This document shows, piece after piece, positions 32,922-44,200 of a stretch of 64,000 nucleotides of DNA (positions are counted from its first letter, which is position 1; every line of letters begins with the position of its first letter). The stretch comes from Amoebophrya sp. A120. Taxonomy: Eukaryota > Sar > Dinophyceae > Syndiniales > Amoebophryaceae. The stretch is from assembly GCA_905178155.1 (NCBI GenBank), contig CAJINV010000003.1:3047714-3111713 (forward strand), read 5' to 3'. The position numbers and the translations under genes are program-made. Under the pieces are notes generated by a model. It saw only the letters and a list, made by a program, of their open reading frames with translations. It was not told the origin of the DNA and did not search any database.

Positions 32922-35204
32922 CTAAAAGTTACTTGCTCTGAACACGTCTCGCGCGAGCCTCTGCCCCTGCAACGGTTTCGGGGCTAGCAATTGTTTCCCG
33001 TCGAACACAGGCGAGAAAAAAAGGGCTGCCAGATGAACTTCATCAGAATAGGCGTTGACGATCAAATTTCCGCTCTGGTGCCAGGGATTCATGACCAACA
33101 GGATATCCTCGCACCACTGCGGAACGCGCCTGTGCAACCACGAGCGGACGTGTCCAACCGTTGGGCCCTCCCGGACAAACCGCTCTGTGGTATCGATTTT
33201 TTTTTTACAATAAATTTGATACTGCTCAAAATCGTGGCGCTTGCACCAAATGAAAATCATAGAGTAAAAGAATATGGCACTCGGATCAATAAAACCGTGA
33301 TAAATATGTAAAAAGGCTTTTGTCTCCGTACTTTCTATGGCTGAATGCGGGACGACCACCATCTGGAACGTGTAGCCGGTTTCGTTTGCCACGGTAACGC
33401 TATCTCCCGAAACGTCTCGCAGAAACAAGGTCCACTTTCTGCGCCACTCCTCTGGGACCGGTTCGCCATCCAAGTAGAACGCGGGCGCTGTCCCCTCCAC
33501 CGTGGGCGGCAGAAGGGGCTTCATGACCCCACTACCAGTCCGGCGAGCCAAGGGAGCGTTTTTGCGCCGTAAAAACGACGTCTTATGGGTAGGAGCGAGG
33601 GAAGAAGTGTCGCGAGAAGAAGTGGCTGTACCCGGTCCGGCTGTGCTGGCATCGTGCGCATTGGCAGGGGTAGATTGCAAATAAGGGTCGCATTCCTCAC
33701 CTCGACCTGGTTGACCGGCCCTGGCGTTCCCATCTTGTGGTCCACACTGTCGGAGGACAGAGAGCACGGGCTCCCGGTTTGCGAAACTGGTACTCGAGCT
33801 CCAATGGGTTTTGCTGTGATGTTGAGCAAGATTTTCCCGTACTCCGCCAGACGTTCCAAGCGAGTGCTCCGCAAATGCCGGCGCCGCTGGCTCTACTTGC
33901 GGTACTCCGGTAGGCTGGGGAAGAACGTCTGTTAAGACAGTCAGCGAGTCACTGATTGCCTGGAAAAGCTCGAGCCACTTCGACCCCATATCTTCGGGAT
34001 GCACCTGCGCTGTTTCGGGCTGACCAGGTGATGCGAAAGCCGCGTCAGCCGCGGGCACTGAAGGGTCGCACCCGGCGGAAAAGCCGGATTGATACTGTGC
34101 AGCCGCTTGGGCTTGCTGCATCTGCTGGATTGGGTGACTGGAGTACCCTAACACATGCGGAAAGTCAGCTTGTCCCAACGGTTTGAAATCTGGAGTTCGG
34201 CTGCCGCTAGTCTCTCCACGACTAGCGTCAGCACTTGGAGAAGATGGCACTCCACCCGCATGATCCCAGATGAAGCCAGCGTTTTCAGTGGACAAGAACG
34301 CCTTGAACTTCGGCACACTTTCTTGATCGTGCGGGCGACCGCCCGCATGATCCCAGAAGCCCGCGTTTACATCGGACAAAAACGGCTTGAACTCTGGCAC
34401 GCCTTCTTGTCCCGGTACGGGGGAAAGAGCCTCCGTTTGGGAAGCGGCATCCCGTGAACCCGCACTGCGTCCGCGCACCATAGCGCCCTGCTCGACAGTG
34501 TTGGGGTCGCTCGCTTCCGCTTCTTGTCCGTGAAAAAATTGGCCGAAAATCGACCGCGGCGCCGGCGTCTGTGGAAGATATGGAGCGTCAAAATACTGAT
34601 AGTTGGCTTCTGGACCGCTTCTTGCAGCAGATACCCCGACGGGCCAGTGCTGGTTCCCTCCGACATAGTACAACCGCTGCTCCTCCTGCGGGGGCTGCTC
34701 CTCGGCGACATCTTCCACATTCGGCGGCGGATCTGCTACTGCATCCCCGTCTCGCCCTGGTACGGCAAACAGATCATTCCCAAGATCCGACAACGTGCGC
34801 TCAAACACCGGCCCGCAATACGCACTCTCTGATGGCTCTTCGCTACCGGGGTCGCGGGCAAGAAAACCGTCTTCGTCCGCTCTACCGTGAAGCGGTGTGG
34901 ACTCGACGTACTCGACGTTATCGGGAAGACTCGAAAAACTTGTATCGCGGCTGCTCTGACCGCCACCAAGTTCAAATAAAATCCCTGCGGACCCGCAGCT
35001 TTTAATCCCGCGGCGCTGCGTTCCAGCTGTAGTTTGGCGACTAAACGCGCTCGAAGGCGAGTACCGAGCCGCCGTCTCATAGAAATCTTCGTACAAGTCG
35101 GGGTCGCACAAGAGACTACCCTTCTTGTCCGAGGTTGCTGAAGCCGTTCGAAGAGGGCCAACGACATAGTTTAAAAAAGCGTAGCTCCGCAAGATGAGTA
35201 ACAT
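32922..35204 (-). CDS. Secreted low-complexity protein with an internal repeat, 760 aa
   Basis: The frame is open from further upstream (35327), but ATG 35204 is preferred because it begins a clear signal peptide (MLLILRSYAFLNYVVG to TASA). The body is Glu/Ser/Pro/Gln-rich and probably disordered. Residues about 270-318 hold two imperfect copies of a unit, EFKPFLSDVNAGFWDHAGG and KFKAFLSTENAGFIWDHAGG. The C-terminal third is more ordered and Trp-rich (EEWRRKWTLFLRDVSG, WLHRRVPQWCEDILLVMNPW). I do not recognise the family. A small conventional intron around 33,200-33,300 cannot be excluded because the frame stays open either way. Secretion is inferred from the signal peptide; function unknown. 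Confidence 0.6.
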   Translation of the reverse strand: MLLILRSYAFLNYVVGPLRTASATSDKKGSLLCDPDLYEDFYETAARYSPSSAFSRQTTAGTQRRGIKSCGSAGILFELGGGQSSRDTSFSSLPDNVEYVESTPLHGRADEDGFLARDPGSEEPSESAYCGPVFERTLSDLGNDLFAVPGRDGDAVADPPPNVEDVAEEQPPQEEQRLYYVGGNQHWPVGVSAARSGPEANYQYFDAPYLPQTPAPRSIFGQFFHGQEAEASDPNTVEQGAMVRGRSAGSRDAASQTEALSPVPGQEGVPEFKPFLSDVNAGFWDHAGGRPHDQESVPKFKAFLSTENAGFIWDHAGGVPSSPSADASRGETSGSRTPDFKPLGQADFPHVLGYSSHPIQQMQQAQAAAQYQSGFSAGCDPSVPAADAAFASPGQPETAQVHPEDMGSKWLELFQAISDSLTVLTDVLPQPTGVPQVEPAAPAFAEHSLGTSGGVRENLAQHHSKTHWSSSTSFANREPVLSVLRQCGPQDGNARAGQPGRGEECDPYLQSTPANAHDASTAGPGTATSSRDTSSLAPTHKTSFLRRKNAPLARRTGSGVMKPLLPPTVEGTAPAFYLDGEPVPEEWRRKWTLFLRDVSGDSVTVANETGYTFQMVVVPHSAIESTETKAFLHIYHGFIDPSAIFFYSMIFIWCKRHDFEQYQIYCKKKIDTTERFVREGPTVGHVRSWLHRRVPQWCEDILLVMNPWHQSGNLIVNAYSDEVHLAALFFSPVFDGKQLLAPKPLQGQRLARDVFRASNF

Positions 35205-35411
35205 CGTGACAAAGCATCTACTTTTCAGTGTGTATTGATCTCTGTGACAATATGGCAACCACAATCTGAAGGCGACAAGATCAAGAAATAACTGAGACCC
35301 TCGCTGCCTCGCAGCGCCCGCGAACAACTTTTCCTTCCTGCGTCGCCAAAGACACGTTGTACATCACGAGAATATTACAACAAGCATCTCGCTTTTTTCG
35401 GAAGCTTGCAT

Positions 35412-36923
35412 CTATTCACTGCTGTCATCTTTTTCCATTACTACTACCAATCGGGACATGGCTCTGGATCGACATGAAGATTCGGTGGCGCTGAGGAGTC
35501 GCAGTCCTGAAGATCGAAACTGAAAATGGATTCCGTTAATATCATTTTTGTCGATTGTATTCAAGAGATTCCACATTGCGTGCGTGTATTCTGCTGCACC
35601 CCAGAAACCTAGGTGCTGCTGGCAGGGAAAGATCGGAAACAGAAACACCACCCGGCCGTGGTGTGGTAAAAGTTGCTTCGCGTGCCGGAACAAATGCTGG
35701 GCGTGGTTCAACGCCTTCTGGAGTAGCTCCTCGCCGCTGTGGTCCTGGATGTAACACTTATTCTGGTAGTTAATGATCTTCCCCGGCGCTGGCGAGATGA
35801 CCCCGCTGCATTCGTCGATGTCCACCGCAGAGGTTCGGTGACGTTGGTCGGTCTGTTCACACACCGCTGCGAAGCGTCTCGCACGCCAGTCGCCCTCCCG
35901 CAGCCCGAACGGCGGGTCGGACACGATGGCACTGCAGCGCCGGAGCAGTCCAGTGTGGCTTGCGTTGGCTCGAAAAAATCCGTGTCTGCACCGAGCTGGA
36001 GCACCGTCCGGCTCCAGGTCCGACCCCAATGCAACGTCGATAATAATCCCCGGGAGGCGCAGCAGGCTCCCGCTGCCGCAAAAGGGATCGTATACGAGAT
36101 CCGTGGATGTCACCGCCGCTAGATTCGCCATCAGCAGCGCCAAAGCGGGCCGGACCGCGCACCGAGCAGCGCTCTCGGGTTGCTGGAACTCAGACTTCCA
36201 GATGCTGGCTAATTGGTGCTGCAGTGAGTGAAATCGGAAAAACCCAACTGCTTCCAGCAGATCCATGTTGATTTGCGGATCACAGCTACTCCCATCGTTG
36301 CTGCGAAGAGCCCCGGTCTGTTGCTGTTGTTTTCGCGCTACACCAAGAAAATAACGCACGGCGTTCGAGTTTGTTCCAGTCGTCTGGCATCGTTCTACCA
36401 CGCAGCGCTGCAGATCACAAGGTCTACGTAGCTCCGCGGCTGTTGCAGGAACCTGATGTTCACGCACAACGCGAAGGCGCAGTAGTTCCAGCATACGCTT
36501 TCTGTTCGCACATCCTAGTGGTATCCCGGAATGCTCCTCGCTGAAGTGTAGCGCCACCTGGTAGAAAAGGCAGCCACGACCACGCTGCCCGAAACCATCA
36601 ACCCCGTCCAAAACCCGAAGCAAGTCGGCGCTAACTAACCGCGCCCCGATCTGGTCCGCCGCTGCGTCCGAGAGCGCGAACTTGTAGCGCCACGTCGTGA
36701 GGTTACGGGCAAGCGACTCCGCATGGTCTTGGATGATTCTTTCGTATCCCCTCGCGGTACAAAAGCAGCGGCAAAGGGATAGAAATTCGATCACGGCATG
36801 ATTTCGGTACTCTACGCCGATCCCTGGCGGGGCGGTAATTCGCGACCCGTCCGAGCGCTGAACTAGGAGATACTGTCCAGTCCGTTCGCTAAGGCCGTCG
36901 ACGGAATGTGTCGTGTCTTCCAT
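35412..36923 (-). CDS. TRMT11: TRMT11-like tRNA (guanine-10-N2) methyltransferase, 503 aa
   Basis: Single exon, ATG at 36923. The C-terminal half is a Rossmann methyltransferase. Motif I is VYDPFCGSGSLL (about residues 278-288), an acidic SAM-ribose residue follows in LGSDLEPDG, and the amino-methylating motif is SDPPFGLREG (about 335-344), as in Trm11 (DPPYGIRE). The end, SRAMSRLVVVMEK, resembles the terminal strand of that family. The N-terminal 170 residues would hold the THUMP-type tRNA-binding part, but it is diverged. Trm11 with Trm112 makes m2G at position 10 of cytosolic tRNAs. Substitution of Tyr by Phe in DPPF is seen in related N-methylases. A different THUMP methylase of the same superfamily is the main alternative. 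Confidence 0.8.
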   Translation of the reverse strand: MEDTTHSVDGLSERTGQYLLVQRSDGSRITAPPGIGVEYRNHAVIEFLSLCRCFCTARGYERIIQDHAESLARNLTTWRYKFALSDAAADQIGARLVSADLLRVLDGVDGFGQRGRGCLFYQVALHFSEEHSGIPLGCANRKRMLELLRLRVVREHQVPATAAELRRPCDLQRCVVERCQTTGTNSNAVRYFLGVARKQQQQTGALRSNDGSSCDPQINMDLLEAVGFFRFHSLQHQLASIWKSEFQQPESAARCAVRPALALLMANLAAVTSTDLVYDPFCGSGSLLRLPGIIIDVALGSDLEPDGAPARCRHGFFRANASHTGLLRRCSAIVSDPPFGLREGDWRARRFAAVCEQTDQRHRTSAVDIDECSGVISPAPGKIINYQNKCYIQDHSGEELLQKALNHAQHLFRHAKQLLPHHGRVVFLFPIFPCQQHLGFWGAAEYTHAMWNLLNTIDKNDINGIHFQFRSSGLRLLSATESSCRSRAMSRLVVVMEKDDSSE

Positions 36924-37463
36924 CTTTTGTCTGCCGGCTGAGCAGCCATTTCCATTTCCCTTGGTCGGCTACTAGAACTACCTGCAAGCTGCTGCGATTA
37001 CTTAATCATACAAAATACAACACTCTCGTTCTTTGATCGTCCTGACAATCGAGGGAAGGAAAAGTGCTTGCTTAGTTACGCCCTGAACGAGCAGAATTGT
37101 GATTCTGAATCCGGCTCGTGATATATCGTGACCGGCCACCGGAAGAAAGGGCACAACAACAAACTTTGCATTTTCATTCAGGAACGAACCTACAGGTGGA
37201 CCAGGTTTTCTTCACTTTTCCAGTTCATGTGCAGATCACAATGTAATTGAGATCCCTTCTCGGACCGTTCACTTTCCTATCCATCGTGAAAGCTGCAACA
37301 AAGTGGAGCCTTCGTTTCAACATCAAGACTGGGAGAGAACAAGCAGACGAGGGCGGGCTTCCTGTTCGTTGTCCGTTCCTTTTTTCGTATTTCTTTCATA
37401 CTTTTCTTCTGCGACTTTTTTCTCCTTCTACAACGCACTTGGACGCGTTTGCGTGTGCCAGTC
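36924..37463. other. Intergenic, no gene seen
   Basis: Short spacer between the TRMT11-like start and the SF3A3 stop. It contains pyrimidine-rich stretches at about 37,370-37,440 and nothing recognisable. Confidence 0.55.
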
Positions 37464-40344
37464 TCAGACCAGTCCTTGTCTTCTCAGGTCATCATACGCT
37501 CGTTTGGTCATTACATTGCCGGATGCGTCCTCGCACTCCTGACCGTCCTGTTCGAACTGCGTTGCGCCGGCTTCTTTTCTGAGCTTTTCCCACAACGCCA
37601 CTGCGTCCACGATTTTCGTTATCTGTTTAAAGTTTTTTTTTGTGTAAGTAATGGCACTTCATCATCTTGCTTAATCCACCTAGCAAAATGCGGTCTAAGT
37701 TCCAAAAATGCAAGCGCAAACAGACGACTTTTACATGAAGAACCTGGCCGTCTCCACGAAGAACGCGAGACAAAGGATCAACACTGCAAAATTTTTTTTC
37801 CGAAACAAGAAATATACCTCGGCGAAGTGTTTTGTGTTTGGGATTTTCAAGGCGCGCAGGCCGTTTGCGTGTCGCCACTCGGAGAAGTGTTGGTGGAAGG
37901 CGCGGGGGCCCCAGTAGGAGTGGTTCCCGCAGATCTCGCACTTGTACTCGCGCCCCATGTCGTGCAGCTTATAGAGCCAGAAGGGGATGGGTTTGCCGTC
38001 CCAGCCGATGGGTAATTTCAGCGGGTTGTAAATGGCCCGGTCCTCGGACTGAACGCTCTCGTTGTCGCTGTTGTCCTCGTCCTCGGGCTTTTGTCGCAAG
38101 AAAAAATGCCCCCACACCCCAGAAATTGGCAGCAGTTGTATTGCAAACCTTTCCAATGTAAACACTCCCCGTCTTGCAGACAGCAGCATCACAAACTTTG
38201 AATGCTGAATAGCTCAAATTTGTGTTGCAACAGAACCCAGCAACAGCCAGGCCTGTGATGCAACAAAAGATGCGTTCTTGCGGGGTCAGATTCTACTGCA
38301 CCAGAAAGACTCATTATAGTCCTTTCATGCAAGACAAAAGTTTCATTTTGCATCAGAAACTTCTGCAGCTTCCGGGGTCGTGGGGGCTTTTTTCACTGTG
38401 ATAGCTTCTCGTCGTCCTTCTTCCTCGTGCCCGTTCCGTCCTCCGCGGCGAGGTCTTGGGCCTGCTTCTCGAACATGGCCTGCTCGTTCTCCATGTGCTC
38501 GGCGTACTCGTCCTCGGTCATGGACTGCTTCAGTTGGCAGATGTTCACCGCCTCGCGCACCTGGTCCTGCACCAGGTCCAACAGCTTGTGGCACTTGTGC
38601 TCCATCGCCGCGATTACCCGGTCCTCATTCCGACTGTCAAACTCGAATTGCTCGATGTCTTCCGGCCCCAGGCTGGTCATCTGGCTCAGCTTTTTCATGT
38701 ACCTGTTTAGAATTTTATTTTTTTTTCCGTACAGCATTTACTTATTCTGGTAGACCATTGGAGGTTCCATTGCCAAGAACGTGCTGGTGCTGCACAGTGT
38801 TTACTCACAACCACTCAAAAGCAAAAATCGCATTCAGGATGAACAAAATCAAACTATAATACGCTTTGCTCTTCTCGTGAGATGCTTTTGTGGCTTCGTT
38901 TGCGCAGAGCCGGTCCGTCGCGCGCGCGTAGAGCGGCATTTTACACGTCGGCTCTTCCCAGCCTCGCTTTTGGCCCTTCTCCCATTCAAAGCTGAAATCC
39001 GATTCGGACCTGTTTGGTTCATCAAGTTTCCAGGTGCATATTGAAGCCATTTACTGCCATGTCAAAATTGAAATTTCATCGCATATAATTGGAGCGAGTT
39101 TGGAATGGCATGGTCGAAACATCAAACCCGCAGCAACTAAAAATCGTATACTTTTTAATTATTTCAGGCAGGTCCAGCAGTGGTTGCGCCCGCTGCACGA
39201 AGGATTCCAGATACGCGTTCACCTGCTGCAGATAGGCGCGATACTGGTTGTCGCGGTACTTGCAGTGTCGTGGAATGTCCCAAAACTCGTGAAATGTTTG
39301 GAGCCACTTGACATAATCGAGTTCCACGAACGCGAGCTTCTTTTGTATCTCTGGATCACTGAGGTCCAGCTCCTTGTTGTTGCGAAGAAGTCGCGTCTGT
39401 TTTTGATAATGGATAATTTCATTTCGAAATAGGAGAGAGAAAATTGTCGGCAAGTTTGTTGTGCCCTTCAAAAACAGAGGGAAAGCTGTGCGGGGAACTA
39501 CTTAGGCTGCTGCATCGACGTCAAAAATGGCATAAACCGTCAGGAAATTATCGGTGCACCATCTCTACTTCAGTACCTTCACTTCATCCCGGTACTTCTT
39601 CTCGCGCACATCTCGGTATTTTTTCCAGTTGATGAATTGGTTGTAGAGGACGTGTAAATCGACGCGCTTTCCGAACGCTTCTTCGGCAGAGAAGCTCGCA
39701 TCCGTCTGGTCCTGTTCCTTGGCCCGGTTGTAATACCAGATGGGGTCCCGTCGCTCTGGTATCCCTCCGGCGATCGGGTTTTTTCGGTGGTAGGTTTTAA
39801 CCTGTGAAGAAAAAAATTTTGCCAGAAATTAATATAAGTAATAATTTCTCTGTGATCATGAATTTCGAAATTTACGAGGAGCTGATGGATACAACGAGCG
39901 CGGCCAACGAAGACGACGACGATACAGACAGGCACCGGAGCTGCAACACGGAACAAACACAGTACTGGTAATGACAGATACGCAGCTTGTTCGCAGAAAA
40001 GCGACATAGCCGAAAACAAAAACCAGACTCGAGGTAGTAAGTACTTCCTTGATTTTCTCGTAAAAGGAGTTCCAGATGGTGTTTTCCGGTTTCTTCGGAT
40101 CGATTCCCGCTAGAAAGTCGCATTCCTCCGCTCGCAGATTGTCCTTATCTTCGTACAATTCGAGGGCGTCTTTCGCGTTTTTGCTGGTCTCATCGATCAG
40201 GAGTCGCATGTAGCCCTCGCAGGCGACCTGCACTCGCGCGCTGTCGGGATAGGCGGCTCGCTCCTGCAGAACTTTGGAGAGAGTCTTTTCTATTATTTCG
40301 CACGCCTCCTGGGCGGCTCGGGTCTGCTCTAAAACGGACGTCAT
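37464..40344 (-). CDS. SF3A3: Splicing factor 3A subunit 3 (SF3A3/Prp9), 547 aa
   Basis: Exons: 40344-40045, 39801-39577, 39396-39152, 39009-38863, 38702-37818 (containing an introner at 38092-38403), 37622-37464. Conventional joins are GT-AG and the sum is 548 codons. The signature is strong: [13 protein letters not shown] at the start, [16 protein letters not shown] in the middle, then [20 protein letters not shown] and [20 protein letters not shown] (the C2H2-like zinc finger), and the end [13 protein letters not shown] as in human SF3A3. It is the 60-kDa part of SF3a, which is needed to make the 17S U2 snRNP that binds the branch point. An introner sits between the helical region and the zinc finger. 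The start ATG is chosen over an upstream GTG. Confidence 0.95.
38092..38403 (-). mobile_element. Introner element 6, in SF3A3
   Basis: It is 312 bp. Ends are TATCACAGTGAAAAAAGCC and the inverse of TGTCGCAAGAAAAAATGCC. The flanking duplication is GAAGC/AAAGC (one mismatch). Excision gives GAG AAG CCC GAG GAC in frame. Internal GCATCACAAAC is present. The right end, GACA, departs from ATA. Confidence 0.85.
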
Positions 40345-41285
40345 GCTGGGTACAGCTGGTCGTCGTGGGGGTTTTGTCGCTTCGAGCACTGGGACGGGAA
40401 CGTCGAGACAGGCTTGCTCACTCCGAAAACTCGAACCGAGGGATTGCTTCGGTCGCGCGTCGGAGATGGTCGGTGCGCTACCACGACTCTAGCACAAAAG
40501 AAAGTCAAATGAACGCAGTTGCGTTTTGACTGCCATTGACGCAGACGAAGTTTAAATAACACATCTGCTTGTTCCTTGTGTGGTCGCGTCAGTGTATACT
40601 ATTGATTTGGGATAAAGTCCTTGAGTCAAAACGCTTTATGGTTTATTGTCGCTTTTGTTGTTTTTATCCTGCGTTGTCTTAATGGGGTGAGAATGATATG
40701 GATTCCTCGTGCCAAAAAAGTGCCGATCCCGAGGTCGCCAGGTCAGGATTCGCAAACGGCACCACGAAATTTCTCCCGCCAGCTCCACCTACCTTTCCGA
40801 TTGATATACTCTGAACCAGTTTTGCCTGATTTCGGATCATTCTGGATCGAGAAAAGCGTCCCCTTTCCATGATCCTAAAAATTCTTTTGATGCTAAAACG
40901 CTCAAGAATGCAGGCTTCTGATCAAACTTAAATGCGGATCTGACTGATTTCGTCTCCGCGGAGCAAACCAGCACGCTCAAATAAACTAGAGATAGGCTCT
41001 CCTCAGCCAGCCATCCACTTTTAACATCACGAAACGGCATGCAATTTACGGATCACTGCAGGACTTCCGATTTCTGATAGTCACGTACGCATACTTTTTG
41101 CGTCGCGGCGCCGGAACCAATTTTCAGTCTTGGCACTTGAGGAAGAGAACTCATCTTGATCTTCGCTTACGCTTGAAGAAAAGGGCACCTGCTGCATCAG
41201 TACTTTTTACAACATGGGAGGTGTTAATACGTGGATGTCGCCTTATGAATCATTTTTAGAATAAATGCGTAGCACTATACTAGCA
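40345..41285. other. Intergenic, no gene seen
   Basis: This spacer between the SF3A3 start and the ASCC2 stop has only short frames and no element ends. Confidence 0.55.
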
Positions 41286-44200
41286 TTACAGAAATCCGCG
41301 GCTCATTTTTTGCGCGAACCGATCTCGTCGTCGATGGTTGACTGTTTTCGCTTTATTGGCTTCCTTCCGGCGAGCGCCATAGCTTTGCCCCTGAACCGTG
41401 CGCTTGGCTTGGTCCGAGCTGTTGTTCTCGCCCTTTTTCCCACTCTTTCCACCGCCCTTGCCCTTGCTGCCACCGGTGTCGGTTACGTCCTCCGATTCGG
41501 TATTGGGTTCCGCGTCGTTAATATCCTCTTCTTCATCGTCCTCATCGTCGTCATACCATGTGTTTTTTTCGTAGTTCCAGTCTTTCCACTTGCCACCATA
41601 CCAATTGGTCTTGTCGCCTGCTTTTGATGTCTTGTAGTTGCCCATCGCGTCCATCTCCGCGTGCTCCTCGTTTTCCTCCATGTAGTTCTTCCACTCATGC
41701 CAGTCGTAGTTCGCTTTCTGTGCATTGTAGCCACTGTACCAATCGTCGTCGTAACTAGTACTCTGTTGCTCTTGCTTGTTGTGTTGTCCTCGCGAAGATG
41801 AACTACTCGAGGAAGCAGCAGCCCCAGCATTTGTCTTCCCTGTCGTCTTAACATTATTTCGCGATTTCGGGTCGTAGTCGTAGCTGCTGTTGTTGTTCTT
41901 GGTCGCGGTGGTGTTGTTGTTCCTGCTGGACGCACTACTACCTTTGGAAGATCCTCCTGCTGCTGCGCCGGCTTTATTCGCTTTCCTTCCCTTGCTGTTT
42001 TCATTCGAATTCCCCCCCTCGTCCTGGTCACCGGCGGTCTGGCCCGCACCCGTGTCCGGGAGGTACCAGTGTTCGGTGACCTCGGGCTCGTCGTCGTACT
42101 CGCGCAGGGCCTTGCGCTGCCGCGTCAACCGCACCTGCTCCCGCCGGTGCAGGTCCTCGGCGCGCTTCTGCAGCTCCTGGGCCACCTCCAGGGCGTCTTG
42201 CTGGTCCTGCTGCGCGACGAGCTCCAGAATGCGCTGCTTGTTTTCCGCGGCCTGGCGGTCCGCCAGGGTGGCCCCGGTCGCGGGATTCTGTCCGTACCGC
42301 TGCCGCGTGTGCTCCGACGCCGCGCTGAGTGCCTTCTCCAGCTGCGCGTCCAGCGGCCGCTTGCTCTTTTCCCGGGTCGACGCGGCCCGGTTCTTCATCT
42401 CCTCCAGCGTCATCTTGCGGTCCAGCACGGCCAGCGCCACCGGCAACTGGTCCTGAAACACCGCGTCGATGCACTGCGCCGTGTTGCGCTCGTACTGGTT
42501 CAGCAGCGCGCACAGAAAACCCTCGCCAAAGTCGCTCCCGAGAATCTCCCGCAGCTCGCCAATCTTCTCCCGCAGCGGTTCGTCCACCTCGGTGGCAAAC
42601 ATGTCGGTGGCATCGAGCGGTCCAATCGCCCGCTCGGTCTTGATGCCGCAAAGCTGCTCCAGGCATTGAACGCCTAGGTTTAATATTGTTTTGATGTTCC
42701 AAAAAATCCAAGCGGTGGATAGTTTTCAGAATAAACGTTCTGCTTGTTGACAAATCATGATCATCCATCCACATGAGAGTCCATCACCATGTTGATGTGA
42801 ACGAGACAAGAAAAATAACTTTATATCACTACCTATAGTGTTCAAAAATAAAAGCAAAATACGATCAAGATCCACGCCGGGTTCCCCGTGCCACTCTTCC
42901 AGTACGAGTGCCCACTCCGTCGTGAGTAGATCGTCGTGGTTGTCTGCGAATTCACCGATCCACTTTTCCAACTGGTCGAACGCGGGCACACCGCCGCGCA
43001 ACGGACACCGACTCTGGCAGTACCGCAGGATCACCTTCTGCGTGCGCTGCCGCACAAACGCTAAATCCTCTCGCTCCGAAGCCTTGTCGAACAGATCCAA
43101 GTACACCTTCAGCACCTTGTTCTCGGAACTACTCGTTGCTGCTTTTGCCGCCTGCGAACCACTTGCTCCGGCGCTTGTGGTCGTTGTTTTCAGCGCTGTT
43201 TTTAACCACTTTGAAGACGAAGAGCTGCTACTGGAGGCAGTCGACGATGCAACTTGTGGCTTGATCACAACTTCTTCGTCGAAAAGGTCAAAGTCCTCCG
43301 GGAAGAAGGCAAACACGCACTCCAGCTGCACCAGGCAGTCGGCCAAAAAGTACCACGCGTCGTCTTGCTCCTCGTTGTACATATCGAATGCAAAAGCATC
43401 GCACTAGTAGAAATCGCATGACAAATTCCCTCAGCATGAAAAATGCAATTTGTAATGCGGATTTAAGTTAAGAAGGAGATTTGTAATGCATGACAGCGAT
43501 TACTACGAGTACGATACTTTTGCACAGCATAGTACGCGCGCTCCAACGATTTCTCCAGGAGCTCCGCAAAGGCCTTTTTCGAGGTCGCGTACTTTTTTTC
43601 GATCAGTGCTTTGGTCGTCGTGGTCGAAGTCGCGGATGAAACATGCGCTGGGTCCTGCAGCACCGAGCGGACGCCCTGGAACACCACGGAGAAGTTGCTG
43701 CCCCCGTACACGGCGCAAAAATCCAACAGGAAGGGGAACGACCACACCTTTTGCATCAGGTCCGCGTACTTCTCCTCGCCGATGCGCTCGCTCGCGGATT
43801 CGCTCCGCCGCGTCAACCGCACCAGCACCCAGAAGACGTGCTCGTAGCACTGCGCGCGCGCCTCGTCGAGTCCCTGCGACGTGACCGCGCCAAACGGCGC
43901 TTGAGTCGCATCCTTCTTGCTTCCACCTTGCACGTGGGACACGACCTTGCAAGAGAGCGGATTTTTGGACGAAGTTTTGGAAGACGGAGACGCCGCTGCT
44001 ACACTCGTGCAGCTGCTGTCGTTCGTCAATAGGCTCAACTGCTGCTCGTGCTGCCGCGTGCAGAAGGCCACGAAGGAGCGCAGCGCGGGCAGCACCGTGT
44101 TATTGTACAAAACGTGCGACCACACCTGGTGAAAGGGCAGCTCCCGGAGTTTCCGCAGCATGCGCGCCTGCTCCGCGAAGAAGTACTCCAGCTCCCGGAC

